DNA of 64,000 bases from Ruminococcus sp. (GTDB taxonomy: Bacteria; Bacillota_A; Clostridia; Oscillospirales; Ruminococcaceae), in assembly GCF_016283395.1 (NCBI RefSeq), contig NZ_JAEEMU010000049.1, positions 17,454-81,453 of the forward strand, in the 5' to 3' direction. Positions 25,590 to 34,068 of the stretch are shown piece by piece. The notes under the pieces are model-generated. The model saw only the letters and a list, made by a program, of their open reading frames with translations. It was not told the DNA's origin and made no database searches. Made by a program: the position numbers and the translations under genes. Positions within the stretch are counted from its first letter, which is position 1. Every line of letters starts with the position of its first letter.

Positions 25590-25597
25590 TAACACAG

Positions 25598-25642
25598 AAA
25601 TCCGAAAGCGTTCATGTGCAGCTGCTTTCGGATTTATTTTTT
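25598..25642 (+). terminator. Terminator after the small membrane gene
   Basis: AAATCCGAAAGC...GCTTTCGGATTT with a 13-base loop followed by ATTTTTTT. Confidence 0.88.
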
Positions 25643-25704
25643 TACTTCAATTATTGCAATGTTTGATATTTATAGATAAAATATGAAATTATTCTCTCTT
25701 AACG

Positions 25705-25733
25705 TTGATTTATGCGACAATATATGATATAAT
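25705..25733 (+). promoter_or_regulatory. Promoter of trmB and downstream genes
   Basis: TTGATT, a 17-base spacer, TATAAT, 30 bases before the trmB start. Confidence 0.75.
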
Positions 25734-25762
25734 TATTTTATGAATTCATTTGGAGGTAATTT

Positions 25763-26425
25763 ATGAGAATTCGTCATAAACCATGGGCAAAGCCCGAACT
25801 GGAAGCCTGCCCTTTTTATATACATGAACCCCAGAAGCAGATAGGTCACTGGCGTGAGCTTTTCGCAGAGCCTGACAAGCCGCTCTATGTGGAGCTTGGC
25901 TGCGGCAAGGGCGGCTTTATATCACAGGCTGCTCCTGCTCACCCTGAGGTCAACTTCATCGCTATGGATATCAAGAACGAGATGCTGGTCCTCGCAAAGC
26001 GCAAGCTGGAATCTGCATACGAGGAAAAAGGTGCTTCTCCCGACAATGTACGCATAGCTATACAGAATATCGAGCGTCTTGAACTCGCATGGGACGAAAA
26101 CGACCGTGCTGACCGTATTTATATCAACTTCTGCAATCCGTGGCCAAAGGCTAAGCACAAGAAACGCCGTCTTACACATACACGCCAGCTTATCAACTAT
26201 AAGAAATTTCTCAGAGGCGAGCTCTGGTTCAAGACAGACGATGACGAGCTTTTTGAGGAGTCGTTTGAATACTTCGAGGAAGCAGGCTTCAGGATAAAAT
26301 ACAAGACTTTCGACCTCCATGCGGAAAGTCCCTATGAGAATTTCGTAACGGAACACGAGAAAATGTTTACCGATGAGGGCAAGAAGATAAAATTCCTCAT
26401 TGCAGAGCCTGTCAGGGAGGACTAA
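25763..26425 (+). CDS. trmB: tRNA (guanine-N7-)-methyltransferase
   Basis: The 220-residue protein has the TrmB length and motifs: SAM-binding VELGCGKGGFISQAA, the family signature INFCNPWPKAKHKKRRLTH with Asn-Pro-Trp, and the C-terminal KTDDDELFEES and ENFVTEHEK. It methylates G46 in the tRNA variable loop in the cytoplasm. ATG 25763 follows TTGGAGGTAATTT. It heads a plus-strand run that continues with a small basic gene, two M42 peptidases and an acetyltransferase. Confidence 0.95.
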   Translation: MRIRHKPWAKPELEACPFYIHEPQKQIGHWRELFAEPDKPLYVELGCGKGGFISQAAPAHPEVNFIAMDIKNEMLVLAKRKLESAYEEKGASPDNVRIAIQNIERLELAWDENDRADRIYINFCNPWPKAKHKKRRLTHTRQLINYKKFLRGELWFKTDDDELFEESFEYFEEAGFRIKYKTFDLHAESPYENFVTEHEKMFTDEGKKIKFLIAEPVRED

Positions 26426-26426
26426 T

Positions 26427-26636
26427 ATGGAATTTCAGAAGGATCTCGGTATCTTCCATATCGAGGGCGGTTCTATGAAGACCGCAGGCAAGGGCAATCT
26501 CGGCGTTACCGAGGAAGTGCCGCAGAATATCAGAACAAAGACTGATGTGAAAAAAGTGGCTAAGACTGCTGCAAAGGCAGCCGCTCTCACAGGTTTATTC
26601 CTGATGAAGCAAAAGATCAAGAAGAAAAAGAAATGA
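26427..26636 (+). CDS. 69-residue lysine-tailed hypothetical protein
   Basis: ATG 26427 lies two bases after the trmB stop and uses GGGAGG inside the end of trmB. The protein starts MEFQKDLGIFHIEGGSMK and has an alanine-rich segment (VAKTAAKAAALTGLFLM) that could be a short helix near a membrane. It ends KQKIKKKKK. I do not recognise it. The tight spacing supports translation. Confidence 0.6.
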   Translation: MEFQKDLGIFHIEGGSMKTAGKGNLGVTEEVPQNIRTKTDVKKVAKTAAKAAALTGLFLMKQKIKKKKK

Positions 26637-26712
26637 CGCTCGCATATCGTCTTTTCTTTTATGTGTATATCTGAACTTTTGAGATCAATTTTATATGAAA
26701 GGAGTTATTGCA

Positions 26713-27723
26713 ATGGATATTACACAAACCGTAATCTCTCTCTCGGAGTCTGTGGGTGCTTCGGGAAATGAAGAGAATGCCGCAGCCCTCGCACTGAGTA
26801 TGCTGCGCGAATACTGTCCCGATGCCGAGATCAAAAACGGCAATGTTATCGGACATTTCGGTACTCACCGCGAAGGTCTGCCGTCACTTGTACTTGACGC
26901 GCATATCGACCAGGTAGGCTTCATCGTTACCTATATAACCGATGAAGGCTTCGTCAAGGTGGGAAATATCGGCGGCATAGACCGCAGACTTCTCCCTGCA
27001 CAGCCCGTTATCATTCACGGAAAGCAGGACGTAAAGGGCGTTATCTGCTCCGTTCCGCCTCATCTTTCAAACGGCAGCAGCAAGGTGCTCAGTATCGAAG
27101 ATGTTGCCATTGACACAGGCATGACCAAAGATGAACTGTATCAGGTCATTGCTCAGGGCGATACCATAACATTCGATGTATCCTGCCGCAAGCTCATCGG
27201 CAGCCGCATTACAGGCGGTGCTCTCGATGACAGATGCGGTGTTGCAGCCCTGCTGTACACTCTTAAACTCCTTAGCGGATATGAGACCGCTTACAATGTT
27301 ACTGTTATATTCTCGACTCAGGAGGAAGTCGGTGAACGCGGCGCAAAGATAGGCGCGTTCTCACTCGCTCCGGATATCGCTATTGCTGTGGACGTGAGCT
27401 TCGCTTATGCTATAGGCGAAGAAGAAAGCAAGTGCGGATATCTCGGAAAAGGTCCTATGATCGGACTTTCTCCGTCACTTTCAAGAGAAATAAGCGACAA
27501 GCTCATAAATACTGCCGAAAGCGCAGGTATCCCCTATCAGAAGGAAGTTATGTGCGGTCTGACTTCTACAAATGCAGACCGTTATTCCGTAAGCAGAAAC
27601 GGCGCAAAAACCTGCACTGTTTCCATACCTCTGAGAAATATGCATACGCCTGTTGAGGTCATAGATATGTCAGATGTCGAAATGACCGCTATGCTCTTAG
27701 CAGCATTCATCAAGGAGGGCTGA
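26713..27723 (+). CDS. M42 family metallo-aminopeptidase, copy 1
   Basis: The 336-residue protein carries all the M42 signatures: LDAHIDQVGF (His and Asp), GGALDDRCG (bridging Asp), STQEEVGERG (catalytic and metal Glu), AVDVSF and the last His in NMHTPVEVIDMSDVE. M42 enzymes form large tetrahedral cytoplasmic complexes that trim peptides; in cellulolytic clostridia they were once called CelM. ATG 26713 is chosen because AAAGGAG lies nine bases upstream; the in-frame ATG at 26695 has no ribosome site. It ends two bases before the second M42 gene. Confidence 0.92.
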   Translation: MDITQTVISLSESVGASGNEENAAALALSMLREYCPDAEIKNGNVIGHFGTHREGLPSLVLDAHIDQVGFIVTYITDEGFVKVGNIGGIDRRLLPAQPVIIHGKQDVKGVICSVPPHLSNGSSKVLSIEDVAIDTGMTKDELYQVIAQGDTITFDVSCRKLIGSRITGGALDDRCGVAALLYTLKLLSGYETAYNVTVIFSTQEEVGERGAKIGAFSLAPDIAIAVDVSFAYAIGEEESKCGYLGKGPMIGLSPSLSREISDKLINTAESAGIPYQKEVMCGLTSTNADRYSVSRNGAKTCTVSIPLRNMHTPVEVIDMSDVEMTAMLLAAFIKEG

Positions 27724-27725
27724 AC

Positions 27726-28730
27726 ATGAAAGATCTTCTGAAAGAACTCTGCCTGACTGATGGTATCTCAGGCGATGAAAATGCTGTACGTGACCTCATA
27801 ATCAGCAAGATAAAGCTGGTCTGCGACTACAGTATAGATAATCTCGGCAACCTTATCTGCTTCAAGAAGGGCAGAAAAAAGCCAAAGAAAAAGCTTATGA
27901 TATGCGCTCACATGGACGAGGTAGGTCTTATGGTGACTTATATCCGTGCTGACGGTACTCTTTCGTTCAACTGCGTCGGCGGTATAGACCCGTCTGTTAT
28001 CATCGGCAGACAGGTACGCATAGGAAAGGACCGCATAAGCGGTGTTGTCGGCTCGACTGCTGTACATAATCTCAGCAAGGAGGACAGGGACAAAGCTCCC
28101 GAGGTGGACAGCCTTTACATTGACATCGGTGCCGAAAGCAAGGAAGAAGCCGAAAAATACGTATCCCTCGGAGACAGTGTTTTCTTCGACTCTGAATTCA
28201 CCGAGCTGGGCGGCAGCCGCGTAAAATCAAAGGCTCTTGATGACCGCGCAGGCTGCGCTATGATGATAAAGCTGCTCCATGAAAAGCTTGAATACGATAC
28301 ATATTTCGTTTTCAACGTGCAGGAGGAGATAGGTCTGAGAGGCTCGACTGTCTCGGCTTTCTCGGTAGCTCCCGACTTTGCTATAGTCCTTGAAGCTACT
28401 ACAGCAGCAGATATCGACGGAGTATCAGGTGCAAAGCGCGTCTGCGTACTCGGTAACGGTCCTGTTGTATCGTTTATGGACAGAAGCACTATCTACGACA
28501 AGGAGCTCTATCAGCTGGCATTCGATATCGCTACCTGCCAGACAAAAACCATGATAGCAGGCGGAAACGACTCGGGTGCGATACACATAAGCGGCAGCGG
28601 TGTGCGCACTATCGCTATATCCGTTCCTTGCAGATACCTGCACTCCCCTTCGTCAGTCATCGAAATGTCTGACCTTGAAAGCTCATACAAGCTTGTTAAA
28701 ATTCTCGCCAGAAGGATACCCGAATTATGA
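27726..28730 (+). CDS. M42 family metallo-aminopeptidase, copy 2
   Basis: The 334-residue paralogue of the preceding gene has CAHMDEVGLMV, SKALDDRAGCA, NVQEEIGLRG, VLEATTAAD and the last His in YLHSPSSVIEMSDLE. The metal ligands look complete. Tandem M42 genes are common in clostridia and may build mixed-subunit peptidase shells with different side-chain preferences. ATG 27726 is two bases after the previous stop, with GGAGGG as ribosome site. Its stop overlaps the next start. Confidence 0.92.
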   Translation: MKDLLKELCLTDGISGDENAVRDLIISKIKLVCDYSIDNLGNLICFKKGRKKPKKKLMICAHMDEVGLMVTYIRADGTLSFNCVGGIDPSVIIGRQVRIGKDRISGVVGSTAVHNLSKEDRDKAPEVDSLYIDIGAESKEEAEKYVSLGDSVFFDSEFTELGGSRVKSKALDDRAGCAMMIKLLHEKLEYDTYFVFNVQEEIGLRGSTVSAFSVAPDFAIVLEATTAADIDGVSGAKRVCVLGNGPVVSFMDRSTIYDKELYQLAFDIATCQTKTMIAGGNDSGAIHISGSGVRTIAISVPCRYLHSPSSVIEMSDLESSYKLVKILARRIPEL

Positions 28731-29524
28731 TAACACTTATCGAACATGAGCACGAGCTCGACCGCGTACTGCTCAACAAGACACTCTCAGGCAAAAAAAT
28801 GCTTGCATATATGAGAGCCTATGGTCCGAATTATGAATTCTGCCGTTTCTACAAGATAACTGATGAGACGGGTATCGGATTCATGTTCATTATAAATTCC
28901 ACGCTTATTATATGCGGCGACGGAAAACTCGAACCCAATGAGGAGATAGACCTTTTCGTCAGTATGAACGTGCCTTTCCGTATCGAGGGCGATCAGAAGA
29001 TACTCGAAGGCATAAAGATACCCGAAAGGTATCAGGTGCTCAACCGCACTATCTTCGAGCTTATCCCCGATGATACTCCACTTGAAGCTATCGAGGAGCA
29101 CGTTGAGTTCAACCCCAATCTTCCCGATGTATACAAGATACTCAGCGAGGGATTTCCGAATATCGCCGACTTTTCACTGTGGTACACCGATACCTCTCAC
29201 AGATGCCGCCACGGTATCAGCAGAGTATTCACCTACCGCAACTCTACCACAGCTTCTGCCGTGTTCGATATCGGCAGCACAGTCCTCATCGGTCAGGTAG
29301 CTACAAATACAGCTGCCCGCGGAAGAGGCTATGCAAGAGAATTTCTCAAATGGCTTGCCAAATTCTTCAACGGACTGGGAAAACGTGCATACCTGCTGGC
29401 TCTTGACGTCCGCGTAAGCTTCTATACCGAAATAGGCTTCCGCATCGCAGGACGCGAGATAGTCCTCGAACGTATCGACATCGAAAAGGACAGCGCAGCT
29501 AAGGGACGACTTGAAGAAAGATGA
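28727..29524 (+). CDS. GNAT-family acetyltransferase
   Basis: The 265-residue protein overlaps the end of the second M42 gene by ATGA, so it is coupled to it. The C-terminal half is a GNAT domain with the acetyl-CoA motif GQVATNTAARGRGYAREFLKWL (Arg/Gly loop) and a closing LLALDVRVSFYTEIGFRIAGRE. The N-terminal half (1-120) is a separate alpha/beta region without a motif I know. Substrate unknown; the peptidase context hints at a peptide or amino acid, but this is inference. Confidence 0.8.
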   Translation: MITLIEHEHELDRVLLNKTLSGKKMLAYMRAYGPNYEFCRFYKITDETGIGFMFIINSTLIICGDGKLEPNEEIDLFVSMNVPFRIEGDQKILEGIKIPERYQVLNRTIFELIPDDTPLEAIEEHVEFNPNLPDVYKILSEGFPNIADFSLWYTDTSHRCRHGISRVFTYRNSTTASAVFDIGSTVLIGQVATNTAARGRGYAREFLKWLAKFFNGLGKRAYLLALDVRVSFYTEIGFRIAGREIVLERIDIEKDSAAKGRLEER

Positions 29525-29543
29525 AAACTATATAATAGTAATG

Positions 29544-29574
29544 CAGGGACGACCGTAAGTCGTCCCTGTTTTTT
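29544..29574 (+). terminator. Terminator after the acetyltransferase gene
   Basis: CAGGGACGAC-cgtaa-GTCGTCCCTG followed by TTTTTT. The stem is the same word used in the GTAGGG-type palindromes, so such palindromes can serve as terminators. Confidence 0.88.
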
Positions 29575-29930
29575 GCCAACGGGCGGATATTATCCGCCCA
29601 TACAGTGTGTCATATGGAGTTTATGTGTAATTTACGGGCGAGCGGAACTCGCCCCTACAGTTCGTCCGTGTATCTTCGGACTGCCCAAGGCAGTCGCTAC
29701 ATATAGTTATAGCATACATAACAGTTACGGGTTAAACGGACGACCGATGGTCGTCCCTACAGCGCATAGCCTGTGCCCCCTGCCCACGTTGCGAGCTGAG
29801 TCAGCTCGGTTGCCGCTCGTAAACTCGCTCACTCTTATCAACACCCATACTCGTACATCGCTTACGGCACATTAATTACAAATTACGCATTGCAAATTAA
29901 AAAGGGCGGATAATATCCGCCCTTACTTAT
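29575..29930. repeat. Palindrome cluster, 60-bp inverted-copy segment and heptads
   Basis: Palindromes GGGCGGATATTATCCGCCC, GGCGAGCGGAACTCGCC, GACTGCCCAAGGCAGTC, GGACGACCGATGGTCGTCC and GGGCGGATAATATCCGCCC. Bases 29741-29800 recur inverted at about 35275-35338. Heptads (AATTACA, AATTACG, CATTGCA) lie at 29871-29900. The short frames across it look like by-products of the repeats. Confidence 0.75.
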
Positions 29931-29943
29931 CACTAACAGCTGC

Positions 29944-31518
29944 TCATATCATATCGTAATCGAGACTGTACTGATCTGCGTAGTGATGAGCTTTTGCCTC
30001 ATTTATTGCCAGATAGTCTCCGCCGTATTTATAGCAGGCAACGAGCACCTTTGCGGCTTCCTTGTCTCCTGCGGCAGCTGCCTTTGCGAACTGGTCTGCG
30101 GCAGATGCAAAATTTTTCGGAGTCCCCGTGCCATTGGCATAGCAGTAACCCAGAGCTTTCTGCGCAGCTGTATGACGCTGGGCAGAGGCTTTCTCAAACA
30201 TATCCTTAGCAAGGATATGATCCCTCAGACAGCCAAGGCCGTCACGGAGGCACCAGCCGTATGAGAACTGTCCGTCAGGATCGCCTTGTATAGCGGCTTC
30301 CTTGAACCATTTAACGGCTTCTCTTGCATCCTTTGTAACTCCAAAGCCGTTGAAGCAGCATTCGCCGTAATTATACTGAGCCTTTGCAAGACCGCTTTCG
30401 GCAGCTTTTTTGTAATACCTTGCTGCTGCGGACTGGTCGGTGTGAGTGCCTTCACCGCGCATAAAGCAGCCTGCAAGATTGTTGAGTGCGTCCATGTCTC
30501 CGCCGTCAGCAGCCTTTTTGTACAGGTTAACTGCGGTTATACGGTCCCGCTGCACGCCGATACCGTAGTAGTAGCACACGCCTAAGTTGAACTGAGCAGC
30601 AGGATAGTTCTGGTCGGCAGCTTTTTTGAACCACGTAACAGCAGTTTCGGGAGATCTTTCCACGCCTGTACCGTGAAGGTACATATTTCCAAGCTTGAAC
30701 TGCGCAGAGGGTATGCCTGCCATTGCGTTCTGGAGTATATCCTCTGTAGTACCGCGGCTTATGGGGATATTGTATCTTTTTGAGTAGTATTCAGCCTTTT
30801 TAGTATCGGCAAGCAGTCCGTTTCCACCGATCATATAGCATTTTATAAGAGCCTTCTGTGAGTCGTAATCGCCCTGCTCGGCAGCCTGCTCGTATCTGTG
30901 AGCAGCCTTTGCGATATTTCTTTCAGTACCCTGACCGAGATAATAGCAGTCAGCCAGCTTTTTCTGAGAGCTGCAATCTCCGCGGTCCGAGGACATGATG
31001 TACCATTTTACAGCCTTTGCGTAATCCTGTTTTACACCGCGTCCGTAGAAGAAGTGTTCGCCCAGATTGAAGCAGGCATCGTTATCACCGTTCTGAGCGC
31101 GCTTGAAAAGATCCTCGATAAGAGAAGCAGAGCTGCCATAGGAGACAGTCTCATCGCTGTTATCCTGAGTTTTTTCTTCGGGCATAGCTGTTTTCCAGCC
31201 CAGAGCTGCTGCGATGCTTCTTGCAACGAGCTCAGCCTTTTCGTTGTTGAGATATTCGCTTATATCCCTGATCGCGCGCTGCATAACATCTTCGGGATTT
31301 TTATTGCCTGCTGCAACGTCATCGTTCTCGCGTATGAAAATACTTCCGATATTCTCGCTGAGAGCCACAAAGAAAGCCTTGTTCTCCTTGGAGAGCTTTG
31401 GTGCGAAATCGGCAAAAGCTGAACAGAAGCGTTTATGGTCATCGAGTATTTCTATGCCAAATCTGTCAACTACCTGCTTGACAGCCTGAGAGGTATCACT
31501 GAGAGTTTTGCTATCCAT
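29944..31518 (-). CDS. Sel1-like repeat protein
   Basis: The 524-residue protein has a helical N-terminal region (about 1-130, rich in Asp/Glu/Lys) and then about ten Sel1-type repeats of 36-37 residues. Typical phrases are AFNLGEHFFYGRGVKQDYAKAVKWY, AQFNLGVCYYYGIGVQRD and AQYNYGECCFNGFGVTKD. No signal peptide or membrane segment is visible, so it should be cytoplasmic. Sel1 repeats form solenoids that hold protein partners. No enzyme domain is fused to it and the neighbours give no clue to the partner. ATG 31518 follows AGGAGGATAACATTT. Confidence 0.88.
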   Translation of the reverse strand: MDSKTLSDTSQAVKQVVDRFGIEILDDHKRFCSAFADFAPKLSKENKAFFVALSENIGSIFIRENDDVAAGNKNPEDVMQRAIRDISEYLNNEKAELVARSIAAALGWKTAMPEEKTQDNSDETVSYGSSASLIEDLFKRAQNGDNDACFNLGEHFFYGRGVKQDYAKAVKWYIMSSDRGDCSSQKKLADCYYLGQGTERNIAKAAHRYEQAAEQGDYDSQKALIKCYMIGGNGLLADTKKAEYYSKRYNIPISRGTTEDILQNAMAGIPSAQFKLGNMYLHGTGVERSPETAVTWFKKAADQNYPAAQFNLGVCYYYGIGVQRDRITAVNLYKKAADGGDMDALNNLAGCFMRGEGTHTDQSAAARYYKKAAESGLAKAQYNYGECCFNGFGVTKDAREAVKWFKEAAIQGDPDGQFSYGWCLRDGLGCLRDHILAKDMFEKASAQRHTAAQKALGYCYANGTGTPKNFASAADQFAKAAAAGDKEAAKVLVACYKYGGDYLAINEAKAHHYADQYSLDYDMI

Positions 31519-31566
31519 AAATGTTATCCTCCTGATAGGTTTATGAGTCAGACACTGAGCTTTTAT

Positions 31567-31592
31567 CAGAAAAGGGCGGAGTTCCGCCCTTT
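31567..31592 (-). terminator. Terminator of the Ser/Thr-rich lipoprotein gene
   Basis: AAAGGGCGGA-GTTCCGCCCTTT on the minus strand followed by TCTGATAAAAG; it lies directly after the stop at 31594. Confidence 0.75.
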
Positions 31593-31593
31593 G

Positions 31594-32406
31594 TCAGAAT
31601 ATATCTTCTAAATATGTTATAAGCTCGCTGTGCATGATACTGGTATATGAAAGATACCACCTGCCGTCAAGCTCTACAAAAGCGCAGCCGTTGCCGATGA
31701 AGTTGTGTTCGTCGTTGCCGTCTTTGTAATATACCATACCGCAGTCCGCAGCACTTGTGAACTTAGTGCCGAGAGTCTTGTTAAAGTCGTTCAGCTCGTT
31801 CTCGCCTGTTGCTTTCAGAAGATCCTCGCTTAATGAGGTAGTCCATTTATCGGCAGGAACATCAGACTTCTCAGCCATGATGTCATGTATATTTTTCATG
31901 GACTGCTTTATAGCGTTTACAACGTTTGAGCGTTTGAAAACTACCTGAGCGTTCTTGCCCTGCAGCAGGTCTGTAGTGCCGAGGTAAGCGAAATATCCTT
32001 CCATTTCCTCTGAGCAGAACATATCATATACTGCATCTGCATTTGATGTGAGGTATGCATTGTAGTAAGCCTTAGCGGCTTCAAAACTGCTGCTATAGCC
32101 TTTTTGCGGAGCTTCTTCAGCTTTTTTCTCTGTTTCCTTTGGCTTTTCTGTAGTAGCTGCTGTAGTGGTAGTCTGAGCAGCAGAGGTCTCAGCAGAAGAT
32201 ACAGTAGTCTCTGTTGTTTTATCCGAAGCAGTTGTGGTTTCCTTCTCGGAAGTACTTGTTACATCAGTTGTTGTTTCGGCGGACGAGCTTGTGGTAGTTT
32301 CATTTTTATCTGAGCTGTCCGTTTTCTTTTTATCACCGCAGCTCCACATAGAAGCAGATATCGCACAAACAGCGGCAGCAACGATGATTTTTGAAATAGG
32401 TGTCAT
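31594..32406 (-). CDS. Ser/Thr-rich lipoprotein
   Basis: The 270-residue protein starts MTPISKIIVAAAVCAISASMWSCGDK, a lipoprotein signal with Cys23. Residues about 28-95 are a Ser/Thr/Glu linker and the C-terminal domain (about 102-270) begins SSFEAAKAYYNAYLTSNADAVYDMFCSEEM and ends CAFVELDGRWYLSYTS. That end is reminiscent of small NTF2-like or DUF4878-type surface domains, though I cannot be sure. The start at 32406 is chosen because AGGAGAGACAT precedes it; a longer frame to 32463 lacks a ribosome site. Role unknown. Confidence 0.75.
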   Translation of the reverse strand: MTPISKIIVAAAVCAISASMWSCGDKKKTDSSDKNETTTSSSAETTTDVTSTSEKETTTASDKTTETTVSSAETSAAQTTTTAATTEKPKETEKKAEEAPQKGYSSSFEAAKAYYNAYLTSNADAVYDMFCSEEMEGYFAYLGTTDLLQGKNAQVVFKRSNVVNAIKQSMKNIHDIMAEKSDVPADKWTTSLSEDLLKATGENELNDFNKTLGTKFTSAADCGMVYYKDGNDEHNFIGNGCAFVELDGRWYLSYTSIMHSELITYLEDIF

Positions 32407-32510
32407 ATGTCTCTCCTTAAAACAATATATAAACATTATACCGCCAAAAGGAGAATGAGTCAATAGATAATCTGCAATTTTGTGAGCAGAATTGTTGGGG
32501 CGGCGGTTTT

Positions 32511-32695
32511 AATTCTGAATGCGGAATTCGGAATTAAAAGGCGTTTCACAAGTGAGTAGTGAGTAGTAAGTAGTAAGTAGTGTAGGGACGCGCATTGCGC
32601 GTCCGAAAGAAATGCAGTTCCGCACTGTAGGGGCTGGCGTCCTCGACAGCCCATGAGTGAAGTAGTAGAGAACGCCGCCATCGGCGTTCCGCTGA
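32511..32695. repeat. Two heptad repeats and three palindromes
   Basis: GAATTCG-type heptads at 32511-32537; GAGTAGT/AAGTAGT heptads at 32551-32582 running straight into GTAGGG. Palindromes follow: GGACGCGCATTGCGCGTCC, GGGCTGGCGTCCTCGACAGCCC and GAACGCCGCCATCGGCGTTC. Confidence 0.75.
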
Positions 32696-32699
32696 CACG

Positions 32700-32733
32700 A
32701 AAAAAGTCCCGAAAGTCTGAACCTTCGGGACTG
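32700..32733 (-). terminator. Terminator of the LRR gene
   Basis: AGTCCCGAA...TTCGGGACT on the minus strand followed by TTTTTT, 6 bases after the stop. Confidence 0.88.
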
Positions 32734-32738
32734 ATATA

Positions 32739-33881
32739 TCAATAGTCTTTTTTCTTGCCGCAGAGTTTGCAGGTCTTTGAGATGAGCTTGAAGTCACCTC
32801 CGCAGTAGACGCATTTACCTGCGGTCTTTCTGCTTGCGACAACTGTCTCATAGTAAGCGGGGAAGTTTGAAGCATTGTCCGCAAGATTAGGCCAAGCGAT
32901 GCTCAGGAGCTTCGGACAGTTATTGAAGCCGCCGCTTATTTTCTTGAGTGAAGCAGGCAGAGTTATCTTTTCAAGGTTGGTACAGCCGCTGAAATCGCCG
33001 ATAGACGAAACACCGCCCGGAACTGTAAAGGCTCTCAGACCTGTACAGCCGCTGAAACCGTCAACGCTGAGTATTCCGCCGGGAAGCTCGATATCGCGCA
33101 GTGATACACAGTTCTGGAATGCAGATGCACCGATAGACTTGATAGTTCTCGGCAGTCCAACAGCAGCCAAAGCAGTGCAGTTGGCGAAAGTACACTCCTC
33201 AACAAGAGACACGCCCTCGGGGATATTGACCTTTTCAAGCTTTTCGCAGCCTGAGAAAGCGTATTTTCCGATAGTAGAAACATACTGCGGTATGTTTATT
33301 TCTTCGAGATTTTTACAGCCTGAGAAAGCGAATGAACCGATACTGCCGATAGGCTCGGGGAGCTCCACGGAAGTAAGGCTTGAACAGTCTGCAAAGAGGC
33401 AGTCTGATATTGCTCTCATATGAGGCGGTACTACAACGCTTTTAAGGCTTGTGCAGCCTCGAAAAGCCCATATATCAATAGAATTTATACTGTCAGGGAG
33501 CTTTATCTCCTCCAGTGCGGTACAGCCGCGGAAAGCATATGCACCGATCTCTTCAACTTTATCATGGATAGTGATATTTTTTAGAGTGGTGTTGTTCTCA
33601 AAAACGTGCTTGCCTATTTTGCGCACTTCTCCGGGGATAGTGATATCCTCAGAATCTCCTTTATATTCGGTAAGAACGCCATCGGTAACAACAAAATCGG
33701 AACTGTGCTTCTTTACAGCTTTTACCTTTTTGGCAACGTCCTTGTGCTGTGCCTTATACTTGTTTACCGCTTTTGAAACAATGAACGGAGTACTGCAATA
33801 GGGACATACCCACGCATCTTTTGTGTTGTCTACCTCGACAGTTTTGTTACAGCTTGTACAAATAGCATTTACGTTAGCCAT
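32739..33881 (-). CDS. BspA-type leucine-rich repeat protein with zinc-ribbon ends
   Basis: The 380-residue protein has a zinc ribbon at the N-terminus (CTSC...CPYC) and another at the C-terminus (CVYCGGDF...CKLCGKK). Between them, from about residue 75 to 340, run about ten LRR_5 (BspA-like) repeats of 23 residues such as IGAYAFRGCTALEEIKLPDSI and IGKYAFSGCEKLEKVNIPEGV. No signal peptide is seen, so it is probably cytoplasmic, unlike many BspA surface proteins. The start at 33881 is chosen because AGGGGGGATAATTATT precedes it; a longer frame to 33929 has no such site. LRR solenoids bind proteins; partner unknown. Confidence 0.85.
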   Translation of the reverse strand: MANVNAICTSCNKTVEVDNTKDAWVCPYCSTPFIVSKAVNKYKAQHKDVAKKVKAVKKHSSDFVVTDGVLTEYKGDSEDITIPGEVRKIGKHVFENNTTLKNITIHDKVEEIGAYAFRGCTALEEIKLPDSINSIDIWAFRGCTSLKSVVVPPHMRAISDCLFADCSSLTSVELPEPIGSIGSFAFSGCKNLEEINIPQYVSTIGKYAFSGCEKLEKVNIPEGVSLVEECTFANCTALAAVGLPRTIKSIGASAFQNCVSLRDIELPGGILSVDGFSGCTGLRAFTVPGGVSSIGDFSGCTNLEKITLPASLKKISGGFNNCPKLLSIAWPNLADNASNFPAYYETVVASRKTAGKCVYCGGDFKLISKTCKLCGKKKDY

Positions 33882-34023
33882 AATAATTATCCCCCCTGTA
33901 AAGCTTCTTTTATAAAATAATTGTACCACGTATGGGCAGATATGTCAATAAAACTAAAGCAAATATCACAAAATATACAGAACCGCTTACTGTTGTTTGG
34001 TATAATTGCATATACATAAAGTA

Positions 34024-34051
34024 AAAGAGCCACTTAAAAAATGGCTCTTTT
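34024..34051 (-). terminator. Terminator of ddh
   Basis: AAAGAGCCA-ttt..-TGGCTCTTTT on the minus strand, about 18 bases after the ddh stop. Confidence 0.82.
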
Positions 34052-34068
34052 GTAAAACGTATTTTTTA

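Noticed and set aside
29573..29875. 100-codon frame MPTGGYYPPIQC...
   Set aside because: It covers palindromes and the segment repeated inverted at 35.3 kb. The similar frame there (MVVPTAQSLRPLP) arises from the same repeat, not from a gene family.
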